Both the position numbers and the translations under genes were made by a program. Shown here piece by piece: positions 1-10,317 of a DNA stretch of 64,000 bases (positions within the stretch are counted from its first letter, which is position 1; each line of letters begins with the position of its first letter). A model generated the notes under the pieces. The model was not told where the DNA came from, searched no databases, and saw only the letters and a program-made list of their open reading frames with translations. This stretch comes from Ambrosia x helenae (taxonomy: Eukaryota; Streptophyta; Magnoliopsida; Asterales; Asteraceae), in the NCBI GenBank assembly GCA_030844895.1, contig CM061223.1:105259186-105323185 (forward strand), in the 5' to 3' direction.

Positions 1-734
1 GCCAAAACTGTTTTCAAATAGTCCAACTGCTCGTTTATTTAATCACTCCTAAACGTTTTCTTTTTCTAATAAAATTTTCGTCCTTGTGCAAACCAAATAT
101 CTTTTACTAAAAAAAACTACTCATTCCCACATCTAGTCACTTATTATGCGCACATATTTACTATCCCACCCAATTACCCAAAGACATCTCTTTTACAAGC
201 CAACAAATTCTACTATTTCATATATGATATACCGTATAGCTACTTATTTTCCCAAATTTTCTATATGTTATACAAATATACTTACCTACCTTCAATTTTC
301 ACTTTTTCATACCGTATAAATACTGACTTTCCTAAAATTCTTATACACAGTATACTTACCTACCTTCACAAGATTTTTTTAATATTTCATGTATGTTATA
401 CTGTATATTCACTTACTTTTCCAAAATTTGCTGCATGAACTCCATATACAAACCTATTTATACATACCCCTTATTTCACTATTTACAAAACACTTATGTC
501 GGTTAAGTTCTCAAATTTCTACGTACAACCTTGGGTAAAATTTTAAAAGTACTTCTCTTACTAGCACAAATATCGCACAAGTGAGTAGATACCGTATTTG
601 ATTTAAACATACTAAACTAACTAGTCTTGTTCTTATTAAACCCATATCAAACCACTTACCTATTTTTTTTTTTTAAAAAAAAAGGTTGACTCTTAATTAA
701 ATTTCGAGACGAAATTTCCTAAAGTAGGGGAGAC
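1..734 (+). mobile_element. 3' internal end of a Ty3/gypsy (Tekay-like) element
   Basis: This stretch runs into the LTR that starts at 735. Bases 700-734 hold the typical end of plant Tekay/Del elements: a TTTCGAGACGAAATTT box followed by a purine-rich tract (AAAGTAGGGGAGA) just before TG. The rest is AT-rich with no chromodomain or integrase reading frame that I can recognise, so the element is either degenerate or non-coding here. It contains loosely repeated CTTACCTACCTTC segments around 280-370. The rest of the element, and its 5' LTR, lie outside the window. Confidence 0.6.
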
Positions 735-1388
735 TGTAACATTCGTATTTTTCGTATTTTCCATTCTAGTCCTTGTATTCTTGTATCTTGTCATTTTACA
801 CCCTTGTAATCCCGAGCTTATGATCAATGGAAAAGTATTTTATCAATTGCATTTAATCTTAATCTATTTCATTTATTCAATAAATTCTACGTGACGCAAA
901 CTTTATGTAACGTCGCGTGATTTTTAATATTCTTGTATTTTAAATTCTATAAATTTCAAGTTCGCCTTTATTCGCTTCTTTTATGTTACTCCTACCAAAT
1001 ATTGACGAGTCGTCAATATAATTTATCCTATTCAGTTTAGACGTTATAACAAGAAACTATTTAGTTAAGATCTTATTATATATTTATTTATTTATTTAAA
1101 ACATACACATTTTTTTAATAATAAAACTCTTAGTTAAAAAAAAGAAAAAGAAATAGAAATGGAACAAAAAACGTGACTTTTGTTTCAATTGAGAATTCAT
1201 TTCAAAACATGAATCATGAATTCATGTTAGTATCCATTGTATATTTTTTTTTTTTAGTTTAGTCGTGTACGTGTACAGTAGCATTATCACAATCAGCAAC
1301 ATCCCATTTTAATTAAATTTAATCCCCATTTAATCTCCTTCTAACCACCCCATTAACTCTATTTAATACCCAACCACCTTAACCCACC

Positions 1389-1396
1389 TATAAATA
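1389..1396 (+). promoter_or_regulatory. TATA box of the Tekay-like LTR
   Basis: TATAAATA is followed by a pyrimidine-rich segment, as expected for the U3/R boundary of a plant LTR promoter. Confidence 0.55.
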
Positions 1397-1895
1397 CCCC
1401 TCTCCCTCACTCCTTAATCCTTTGTTCACCCCTAATAATTCCCAAATCTCTCTAATCTTCAAGCTTTTCAAGCATAAAATTTCTGCACAAAATTTGTAAG
1501 ATAAAAATCATTAATCTTTACTTTTCTTCCACTTTCTCCACCTCTCCTCTTCTTCTAACCCCTTGGGGAAACCTCTAGGACTTTACTCTTGTTTGCTATG
1601 GCAAATGAATACGAGTAGGACACCAAAATGAGGCCTCAAAGGTGGTTCATCTTCTATTGTTTTTATGTACTAGAAGGTTAGTTGTTAATAATACCAACCA
1701 AGTTCACCAACAACTCAATGATGGAGGGACTTGTGTTATGGTTCATGGTTGACAAAAGGAAGGCCAAGGCTCATCCAAACTAAGTCACCATACCCTACTT
1801 TCTAAGTTATATCATATAAATACTAAATTATATAAACTCTACTAATTTAATAACTCGGAAAGGTTTGTGGATACATCCCTACCTTACCAATGCTT

Positions 1896-2035
1896 GACTC
1901 TCATAACCATCCGAATCACCTCTATGGTGGTTTGTGTTTTGGTTCGCCTAAAAGGCTTGCTTGACTCTTATGACCATCCGAATCACCTTCATGGTGGTTT
2001 GTGTTTTGGTTCGCCTAAAAGGCTTGCTTGACTCT
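1896..2035 (+). repeat. Two-copy ~67 bp tandem repeat inside the LTR
   Basis: The unit, which contains CCATCCGAATCACC and GGTTCGCCTAAAAGGCTTG, occurs twice head to tail with only a few differences. It is internal to the Tekay-like LTR. Confidence 0.8.
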
Positions 2036-2831
2036 CTTGAATCTGTAATCTAAACTCGAACCTAAGACTCTTTATTTTCTAATTCTAGTTAACCAAGGCT
2101 AAGGAACTAATCCCCCAAGACTCATTCTTTAGGAACCTTGCTAAAACGCACCCAAAGGTGAGTTCATACTTGTCCCCTTTTATCCTTTCTTCTTTGGGGC
2201 TCAACATGTATCACTATCAAAACCCAAACGATTTTAAACTCTACAATCTATTATGCTTAGTCTAAAGTCTATCATATTCTAAATTCTATCATGCGCAATC
2301 TAAAGTCTATTATATGCTTGTACGCTATGCTATGTAGAATTATTTACTCTAACATACAAATGTTCATATAGTTGACAACCCACCTTGCATGTATAGCGCT
2401 ATAGGATTGGCTATCCGCCCCCTACATGGGTCATGTTAAGCAAAATTCTTCGTGGCTAGTCGCCGTTTGTATGGTTCTCTTGCATATGCCTATAAGCAAA
2501 ACTTTATTATACTATGTATGTATGTCAAAACTAGTATGCTCACCAATGCTTTATGTGTTGACGGATATTTTATACATGTTGCAGGAAATATTTATTGCAG
2601 GACATTCAAGAAAACTACTTAGGATTGGACATAGAAACTCACTCTAGTTCAAGTTATCATATTCTTGTTGTTGTATTTTTCGTTATATGAACTACTTGTA
2701 TTTCTATTTTTAGACAATAAATGAAATTCTATCTTAAACTATATTGTCACAAAATCTAGTGTCATGAAGTTTTTGAACAATCTACCACTAAGTCTCACCT
2801 CGATGATTCCGCCATCGGTTGGGGTGTGACA

Positions 2832-3859
2832 CGAAGGGTTCTCATAAGGTGGCGAGGACTCACCGGCTTCAGTAATGAGTAACGGCGCAGTCGTAGCCTC
2901 CTGCGACGCGCTATCCAGTTTGGGACGGACAAGTGTGTCCCAAGCTTTCTCCAATATATACAGCTCACCCTCCGCGAGCTCTCTGAAGGCGAAACCCATA
3001 TTATCACCACCCAACAGCACACTATGTAAACTCTCCACATCTGCAAAAGAACAAAACAAGTCAATACAAACGTAAAGCAAACACACTGAAGAACGTACCC
3101 CGAGAGACAAACCTTTGCCATCCTCAGTCAGATAAGGATTACGCCCCTGAATATTATATTTCAGGCTCATCCCTGCCATCACCAGTGCCATCTCAGGGAT
3201 TTCGCACAAATCCACCGGGTGCGCAGTAAGAGTTTGGAACCAATCTTGGTCTTTGTAGTCAATCAACACCGCCTTTGGCGCACCATCATCCGGGTCTAAC
3301 CGACCCATCACAACAGGGATAACACCCTCGTTGATCCAGAAAAACTTAGGCTTCCAATCACGAAAGCTCTTCACTCCTGCCTTAGCACAGGGAGCCACTC
3401 CTGCGCGTGGCCTGCAAGACAGCCAACTCTCTACAAAACAGAGAGAATAGAAGACATAAAACATGTCAACCAACGGCTCGATCTTCTGAGAGTGACAGCA
3501 AAACTCAAAGAACATCAGCCGCGACATCAAGCCAGGATGAATCTGGTTAACATGTACACCTACAGTCTGAATGAACGTCTTCAAAAAACAGGTCACCGGA
3601 ACCCTAAAATTACAATCCTTGAAGTACGCAGCGTACAACCCAATCTTGCCACTGGAGGCTCCAAGATGGTTTTATCGGGGGCAGGAGCCTCAACACCATA
3701 GCTAGAAGGAAACGCATGTTCCTTCCTAAACTTACGGAACTCTCCTTTCGCCCACACTGCCGTAACTTCGCCGGCGTGTGGTGGCCCTTTTTTAGAACCA
3801 TCGTCTCTCCTTTTCGAGCCACCACGTTTCTTCTTGGGAATCTAAACAACGTTCTCCAT
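2832..3859 (-). pseudogene. Antisense extra ORF of a Tat-lineage element (putative gypsy-type transposon domain), truncated
   Basis: Translation of the minus strand from an ATG at 3857-3859 gives a basic start (PKKKRGGSKRR), then a conserved core with YAAYFKDCNFRVPVT, HVNQIHPGLMSRLMFFEF and FRDWKPKFFW. I recognise this as the plant 'putative gypsy type transposon' family. In Tat/Retand elements an antisense ORF is known between pol and the 3' LTR, and here it lies just before a + strand LTR, which fits. An intron is likely at about 3042-3113 (ends TTTTGCAG). The frame has a stop five codons after the ATG and a one-base slip near 3645 (a GG run). The C-terminal end is cut by the Tekay-like LTR at 2831. 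Confidence 0.65.
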
Positions 3860-3982
3860 TACAAAAAGATAAAAAAATTTTCGAAAAAGGGAACTCAACT
3901 CTTGAAGAATGCAGAGAGAGTTTTCTTTTGATAAGGTTCGAAATATGTAAGTGTGAGAATAGAAGAGAAGGAGGAACGACCC

Positions 3983-3990
3983 CTTTTATA
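3983..3990 (-). promoter_or_regulatory. TATA box of the antisense ORF
   Basis: On the minus strand TATAAAAG is followed about 120 bases later by the antisense ORF start, with a TC-rich leader between. It suggests the antisense ORF has its own promoter, separate from the LTR promoter at 4695. Confidence 0.5.
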
Positions 3991-4079
3991 TGCAGGTCAC
4001 GTGCCACACAGACGGTTACAGTTGTGTGGCACGACCGACCGATAAGAACGTGACACGTCAGGAGAGAGAAGGACAGGGA

Positions 4080-4866
4080 GCATGCGAAGCGACAGGTCGG
4101 GCCCACCAGTCCCTGCAGCAGTACAACTGTCAGAAACTTTCCGGCTACCAACCTGTCCCATCCGCCCCGCGCCCTGACACATTTGATGTGTGCATTAATT
4201 ACTGACGTGCGCCGGAAACCCACTTGGAATGTCGCTGCACAACGCGCAGCCGCATTTAAACAAAATAAACAACTTAACAAAAACACAACAATTTCCTTTT
4301 TCTTTTCTTTCCTTTTAGTGCAGCGCCCTGCATGCAACGCATACAGCACACTACACTGGGGGGACTTGAAGAGATAGGGAACCGCGCAAGCGCACGGGCC
4401 CACATCTCCACATATGCCAACACAGCAAGCCTACGTGGGCTTCTAGAAAGCGGCGCGAGGTACCTCGTAGTGTGACAGCTAATAACCGACAGGAAAGGGA
4501 CGTCCAGCCAATAAGAGACGTCCATTCCCTGCTCCACGATCGCCTGCAGGTACGAGGTACAGAATAGTACAAGAAAGGACAGACAAGGACACGTGGACCA
4601 ATAGCGAAGGAACAGCGCAACGAATGACAACGGCCTAATCGTACAGCCAGCTGTCATTCTCCCCTCGACCAATCACAGAAGACCTCAGGTGGCCTATAAA
4701 TACCCTATGAGGTCAGACGAAGAAAAGGATGAACAATCAGAGAGAGGGAGAATCATAGTTACGAGAATTAGATTATAGTCGAAGCGCTGTAACAGTAGCA
4801 ATCATAGTCCTGTAATAATCATTGAATCATTAATGAGAATAACGTCCTTACTTGTGCTATCATTTT
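4080..4866 (+). mobile_element. 3' LTR of a Tat-lineage Ty3/gypsy element (boundaries approximate)
   Basis: A purine-rich tract (GGAGAGAGAAGGACAGGGAG, about 4069-4088) precedes the region. A TATA box (TATAAATA, 4695-4702) is followed by a G/A-rich leader and a 3' part with repeated AATCAT motifs, ending near GTGCTATCA. The layout antisense ORF, polypurine tract, LTR is that of Tat elements. The exact TG and CA termini are uncertain. Confidence 0.5.
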
Positions 4867-5405
4867 AATATACTGTTATATTGGTGTTTCTTCAGTTGTT
4901 AACCTTTTTATTAATATTCTTTTAGAAATGTTAAAAGAGAAAATTTTAGTTTGTAAGCAGTGGCGTATTAGAATATTTAGATATCATGTTCGAACCGTTA
5001 AAAAATATGAGCCTTAGACCTTAAATTTTGAGTTTTAAATGTGTACTCTGGGCTTGTAAATGGGTTAAAAAGTTTTAAGTTTTAAATAGGATTCCAATGG
5101 GTTTAAGTTTAAGTTTAAAATAGGATTTCATTTAAAAAAAAATATACATGTGTTGTTGTGTATACATATTGAAATGTCCTGTAAAAAAACAGGCCCTAAC
5201 CAGGGGTCCTATTTGATCACGCGAAGAGCCTCCCGTGTTTGCAAGAGCAAACTGAATGGGAAAATAATAGTGCAAATGTCAAAGAAAAGATCATACTTAC
5301 AACATCATTTATTTGTGCAAGAATGTTTATTCTTGCAAAAATAGTTTTTTTATCATCATATTTTTCAATTAAATTGTAAAACCTCATTTGTAATTTTTTT
5401 AACGA
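4867..5405. other. No gene; AT-rich intergenic sequence
   Basis: I see no coding or RNA signal. CAGTGGCGTATT at about 4959 resembles a hAT MITE terminus, but no matching second end is visible. Confidence 0.5.
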
Positions 5406-5407
5406 CC

Positions 5408-5655
5408 AGTATGACGCCCCAGCTACCCGGGGTCACCTGCCTCACGAGTAAAGGCACCCCATACCCCTATAGCAGACGAAAAAACGCTAGGCAGCCATGG
5501 CCCACGAAAAGTCCCTGATCCGGAAAAAACACCCATTGCCCGAAGGCCCGATGCAGTAAAACCCAGGTTGGATCAAATTCGAACTTGAGACCATTCAACC
5601 ACAAGCCCTAACTCTCATTTCCCTTACCACTAAGTCAAAAGGCCCGTGGTAACCT
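5408..5655 (-). mobile_element. tRNA-derived SINE-like repeat
   Basis: On the minus strand the repeat starts with TTACCACGGGCCTTTTGACT and carries an A-box-like TAGTGGTAAGGG and a B-box-like AGTTCGAATTT, spaced as in a pol III promoter. It continues into GC-richer sequence unlike its surroundings. No clear poly(A) tail is seen, so this may be a fragment. Confidence 0.4.
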
Positions 5656-6028
5656 CATTCGTAAATGACATAACAAAAACTAATCTTTTGACAGTTTAAT
5701 TAAGAGGCATGCCCATACTCTAGAAAATAGTAAGCTAGATTACCTGATTTTGAGCTTTCATTGCAGTGGCGGAGTTTGAAAAAAATATCCGTATGGGCCG
5801 AAAGTCACGGGATCCTTAAAACGGAGAGGGCCAGACTTAATACGTATAAAATTTTCAGACAAAAACATATAACTTAGAGAAAAAGAAACGGAGAAACTGA
5901 GAAAGCCGGGGCAGTGGGGCACCTATCTCACACGCTAAAACCAAGACTTACCATAATTTTCGGTTAGTTGTTCACTTCACTTATTCGCTCACCCAAATCC
6001 TAACTAATTTTGCTAAGACTTATATAAA
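5656..6028. other. No gene; intergenic
   Basis: I find nothing codable. A single hAT-like terminus motif (CAGTGGCGGAG) occurs at 5765 with no partner. Confidence 0.4.
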
Positions 6029-6256
6029 TTAACTTAATTGGTTAAAGCGATTTTGGTGACTTACTTAAAAAAAATTGGAACGGGCCAAATTTGGAGCACC
6101 GTCTACCCAAGCACGCGACGAGCGACATCACATATGATGACATGGAAACTAAAATATTTGACCTTTCTAACGAAGGAAAACACAAATATTCTAAAATGGT
6201 CGGGTTTAAACCCAAAACTCTCGGATCATAATCTATCATGATTTAGCATTTACTAG
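6029..6256 (+). repeat. ~230 bp direct repeat, copy 1
   Basis: This copy shares TTGGTTAAAGCGATTTT and a long stretch through CATCACATATGATGACATGG with 6733-6963. The small ORFs that cover it are not conserved between copies and are chance. Confidence 0.85.
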
Positions 6257-6263
6257 CCCATTC

Positions 6264-6420
6264 ATCCGTTATAGATAAATAACCCAAATTGACCCGTTCA
6301 TTAGTGATATTCTTTGCATTTGGCATATTATCCGTTTATCTACTACTTTGACGCATTACTAATGAACAGGTCAATTTAGATTATTTATCTATAACGGATA
6401 AATGGATAGCATGCCAAATA
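6264..6420. repeat. Inverted repeat (palindromic, MITE-like)
   Basis: The arm at 6264-6305 (starts ATCCGTTATAGATAAATAA) is the near-perfect reverse complement of 6358-6399. A second inner pair, ATTTGGCAT and ATGCCAAAT, is also inverted, so the segment can fold into a hairpin of more than 40 bp. Confidence 0.75.
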
Positions 6421-6732
6421 AGAAGTAGATAAAAAGTATTTCTCAGTCAGACGACACTAAACCCTGTGATATAATTTTTAAAATCGTTTAGATCACGTCT
6501 ATGAACCCATCGCCTTATAAACTGTGGGGTCCGCTATTGTGGTCCATTGATCTCTACATGTTATAGTTGCAAATTTTTGTGATTCAAGAGCCATTCTTCA
6601 CTACATATTAGGTTTTTTCTTTTCTTTTCTATGATGGTAATATTTCCCATACTTTGTCATTGATAAAATAGTAAAAAACAAGTATCACGTTATAAATTGT
6701 CGTCACCGTCACATCGTGCGGTTTCCTACTAG

Positions 6733-6963
6733 TTAACTTTAATTGGTTAAAGCGATTTTAGTGACTTACTTAAAAAAATTGGAACGGGTCAAATTTGGAA
6801 CATCGTCTGCCCAAACACCCGACCAGCGACATCACATATGATGACATGGAAACTAAAATATTTGACTTTTTCTAACGAAGGAAAACACAAATATTCTAAA
6901 GTGGTCGGGTTTAAACCCGAACTCTCGGATCACAATCTATCATGATTTAGCATTGACTAGCCC
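6733..6963 (+). repeat. ~230 bp direct repeat, copy 2
   Basis: This copy is about 90 percent identical by eye to 6029-6256, about 700 bp apart. The palindrome at 6264-6420 lies between the two copies. Confidence 0.85.
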
Positions 6964-6968
6964 GTCTA

Positions 6969-7183
6969 AGGGGGTGTTTGGGATTGATAATTCAAAACAG
7001 ATTATGCGTTTTGGAAAAGCAGGGATGGAGCTGCTTATAGATTATTGCGTTTTGGTAGCCTAAAAAACTGATTAACTGCGTTTTCAAAACGCAATCCAAA
7101 CACTAAAAACTGATTATCTGCGTTTTCAAAACGTAATAATCTAAAAATCAGATTTAAAACGCAATCCCAAACACCATCTAACA
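6969..7183. mobile_element. MITE with GGGTGTTTGGGATTG terminal inverted repeats
   Basis: The left end GGGGGTGTTTGGGATTG is mirrored by CAATCCCAAACACC at the right. The interior repeats GCGTTTTCAAAACGCAAT. An exact target duplication is not clear (TCTAAG versus TCTAAC). The same terminus recurs at 32779 in a STE24 intron. Confidence 0.7.
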
Positions 7184-7499
7184 CCTCATTTGTTTGTATT
7201 TCAGTTGATTATATATACATAGAATCACATTCAAATATGCCCCTAAAAAGGCCAGGTCAGGGGCAAGGCCTTAACTTTCCATAAGGGAAAATTTGGATGG
7301 GTCTCACATTAATTCTTTTTATATTTTTTTATAATAAGGGTAGTTTAGGAATTTCACACCCACTTAACTGGATTATTTAACCTTCATTCACTCGAGGGAC
7401 TATCCAAGTTAACTGACATCAAAAGTTGAAGACTACAAATGTTAATTTAAAAAGTTAGGACTAAAGGTGAATTTGAGCAAACCAAATGAACCATACGAG

Positions 7500-8379
7500 C
7501 AGTTTTCTATAATATATATATTCAAGTAAACACCATTTTTCTAATGAATAATGACTTCGTAATAGCTAAAATTTAATAAGAACATGTGAACCGTATGCAA
7601 TTTATTGTGGGCCCGAAAGAATATAGCGTATGCAATGGTATTTATTTAACGATGAGATTAGTCATTTTAAGGTTTTTTTTTTTAAGTTTCAATCCAAACT
7701 TTTTACCTTTGGTACATCCTTTATAGTCGTATAATCGCTACCTAATTTACTAGATCTAAATATTAAACCTTTATTATTTTATCTCTCGTATTTCTTTCCA
7801 TAACTTTTAAACGTTAATATCTTTTATATACGAGATTTTTTAAAGAAAAAAATTACACCAAATTAATGAGCGTTTTATTATCTTTCCAACGAGTACCATA
7901 GTGCTATATAAAAATCGGAGAAAAAAATGACTATTTTTTGTAACCCGGCAGGTATTGTGTCGGGTTTGGGATTAGTTTAAAAAAAATATGGGTTTGGGTC
8001 GGGTCTGGGATTAGGTGATACCCGACCCGATTACCCAAAACAACATACCCAAATACCCGAACTACATACCCGATCATATACCCATGAATTTTTTAACGCA
8101 TCACATAACCCATAGTCTAATGCATTCGATATTTCAATAATTAACTTTTTTTTTCTTATTTCATGTTAGTTCTTTTTAGAATGATCGATTACAAACTTCC
8201 GAATTCATTTGTAATGGCACTAGATTTATACCTCAGCGCAGAGATTCGTTTTTTTTTATATTTGAATATGATAACTTATGGCAGAGATTTGTTTATAATA
8301 ATAATAATAATAATAATAATATATTTTATTATGTTATATTAGATATTTCAACCCGGGACGCTCCCGGGATAAAAACTAG
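7500..8379 (+). mobile_element. Helitron, 3' end defined, 5' end uncertain
   Basis: The 3' end has a GC hairpin (CCCGGGA-CGC-TCCCGGG, 8352-8368), about 7 bases, then CTAG (8376-8379) followed by T, the standard Helitron terminus. The segment GAGCGTTTTATTATCTTTCC with the following 60 bases is shared in inverse orientation with the Helitron at 56838-57366. It contains an (AAT)n tract near 8296-8322. No coding sequence is seen. I could not place the 5' TC end. Confidence 0.6.
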
Positions 8380-8384
8380 TTTGT

Positions 8385-8900
8385 AGTATATATGAAAGTA
8401 TGTAACCATGTAAGTTAAAGTAGGATGTGTTGGTACTATGTCCGGAAGGTATGCGCAGAAAGTTGGTGTTTATAACGACTTTATTAACGGATCAACGATC
8501 AATATAACCATCAAAGCACCTAAAAAATATTCACCAATAAAAATCGAGATAAAACTCTGATAGATCACCGCGGTGAGGTTCGCGACAAAACCGAGCTTTA
8601 GTTCGTGAGCTCTTCAATGTTTACGAATACGATATTGTTTGAGAAGACAAGATTAGATGCTACACCATCATCGATATGGATCCAAACTGGACTAGGCTTC
8701 AACAAAGCAAGAGTTGTAGGGGCATTTTCAAGTAGCCTAAATCAAGTATGCTTACCAATTTGGGAACACCGTCGCCACCTATTTCGGGTACCCTAAATCA
8801 TTGAGTAATTACCGATCCCATTAAACCTTTTGTGGTCATTTTTTTTTTGTCAAATTTGACCATTGGGTAAGGTTACCAATTTGGTAACGTCACTACCACC
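8385..8900. other. No gene; intergenic
   Basis: There is no recognisable coding sequence or repeat here. The 63-codon ORF at 8605 resembles no protein I know. Confidence 0.4.
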
Positions 8901-8907
8901 TATTAAG

Positions 8908-9700
8908 ATATCTTATAGTGTGTTTGGTTGGTTAAAAAAATGGAATCACCATTTCACAAAGCATTCCATTCCCTTAAAACCATTCCATCCACCATTATGT
9001 ATTTTTCATTACATCCCTTATTCACCCTTTATTAACCACACCATAACCCACCACTACCCACCACCATCGTCACCATCCACCACCGTTGTCGCCACCAACC
9101 ACAGCCACCCACTACCTTCACCCACCCACCGTCGTCGCCACCAACCACCTACCACCGCGCCATCCAACACCACCCACCACCACCATCACCAACCCACCGC
9201 CGCCTCTATCACCTGCCACCCTCACCATAATTTTCTTTACCCACCACTACCGCTGCCACCCACCACCGACGCCGCCTCCACCCATCACCACCATTGCTGC
9301 CACCTAACACCGCCGTCGTCACCACCCCCCACCACGCTACCGCCACACACCACCACCTACCATCACCACAACCAACCACCACCGCCGCTACTCACCATCG
9401 TCGCCCACCCACCTTCCATATTCGCCACCACCGCCGTCACGCCGCCGCCACCCACCACCGCCGCTACTGCCAAATATCACCACCCACCATCACCGCCATT
9501 GACCACCACCCACCACCGCCACTAACCACTGATTGTGTTCCTTCGTCTTTTCCTCCCTATCCAACAACACAAAGTAATGTTTTGTTTTATTCCCACATAA
9601 CAACCAAACAAGACTTGGAATGGTAATGATCTATTTCATTACTTTGTCAGTTCCATTACCCCATCCCTTCCATTACTCCATACCACACAAACACTTAGAG
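8908..9700. mobile_element. Non-autonomous element with CCA-rich interior
   Basis: The ends look like inverted repeats (GTGTGTTTGGTTGG at the left, CCACACAAACAC at the right), with CATTCCATT-type subterminal motifs. The interior 9030-9530 is an imperfect (CCACCA)n tract. Long ORFs here encode only His/Pro/Thr and are composition artefacts. GGT-rich cassettes near 20.8 and 22.3 kb share the GTTTGGTTGG subterminal motif, so the three may be one family. Confidence 0.55.
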
Positions 9701-10059
9701 TAGCTAATGATCACCAACGATATCACTACATCGTGCTACTTAACACGATTTTACGCCCCCACCGTAACACAAAAGGCTTAATACTAGCTCATCTAAAATT
9801 TGCTAAGTACAAAATACTTGTTAGTGTATATCCGGAAATTTTTCAAAAAGAAAAAAGAGTTAAAGCACTATTATTAGTCGTTGGTATGTCATAAATGGCA
9901 AGTGGCGTATGGTTAGGTGGACTTCCGTCGGCCTTTTATTAAAAGCGCACGTTAGCAACACCCACCATCTCATAAAAATCAAGTCTTTGTTTACAGTCAA
10001 TATACGTTATCATACACATACCCGCCATCTCTATTCTCTCTCTCTCTCTAACACGTACA
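9701..10059 (+). promoter_or_regulatory. Upstream region of the CRCK2-like gene
   Basis: This stretch holds no gene. A (TC)n tract at about 10030-10048 immediately before the start codon resembles a pyrimidine-rich plant leader. I see no convincing TATA box. Confidence 0.35.
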
Positions 10060-10279
10060 ATGTCCAGTCGCCGGAAATCCAGCTCCGATATGATGCGTAC
10101 ACCAGACCGTCTTAGTTATCCTCCTTCACCATCACCAAGCTCCTACTCCTCCTATTCTTCATCTGAAAAGTCAACTTCTCGCCGGAGCCGAGTCAAAGGT
10201 GCTGCTAGATCCGTCGCCGGAGTTTTCGTTTCCTGTTTTGCTCCGCCGGAGGAGGACCATGTCTCTGATGCATTCTCAG

Positions 10280-10317
<38 letters not shown>

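Larger units (their letters stand above)
735..2831 (+). mobile_element. 3' LTR of a Tekay-like Ty3/gypsy retrotransposon
   Basis: The LTR begins TGTAACATTC directly after the polypurine tract and ends GGTTGGGGTGTGACA, giving TG...CA ends over about 2.1 kb. A TATA box (TATAAATA) sits at 1389-1396, followed by a TC-rich leader. An approximately 67 bp segment is tandemly duplicated at 1896-2035 (ends AAAGGCTTGCTTGACTCT). The terminal 130 bp is matched in inverse orientation at 39699. The right edge abuts the antisense ORF of another element, so the insertion is younger than that element. The target duplication would be CGAAG at 2832-2836, which cannot be verified because the 5' LTR is outside. 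Confidence 0.75.

Noticed and set aside
3716..4672. Several overlapping ORFs of 60-200 codons on both strands
   Set aside because: They overlap the promoter, leader and LTR of a Tat element and show no conserved domain; only the antisense ORF core is real.
8863..9626. Long overlapping ORFs rich in His, Pro and Thr
   Set aside because: They are open in several frames because the sequence is an imperfect CCA repeat. There is no domain, and the region sits in a transposon-like cassette.
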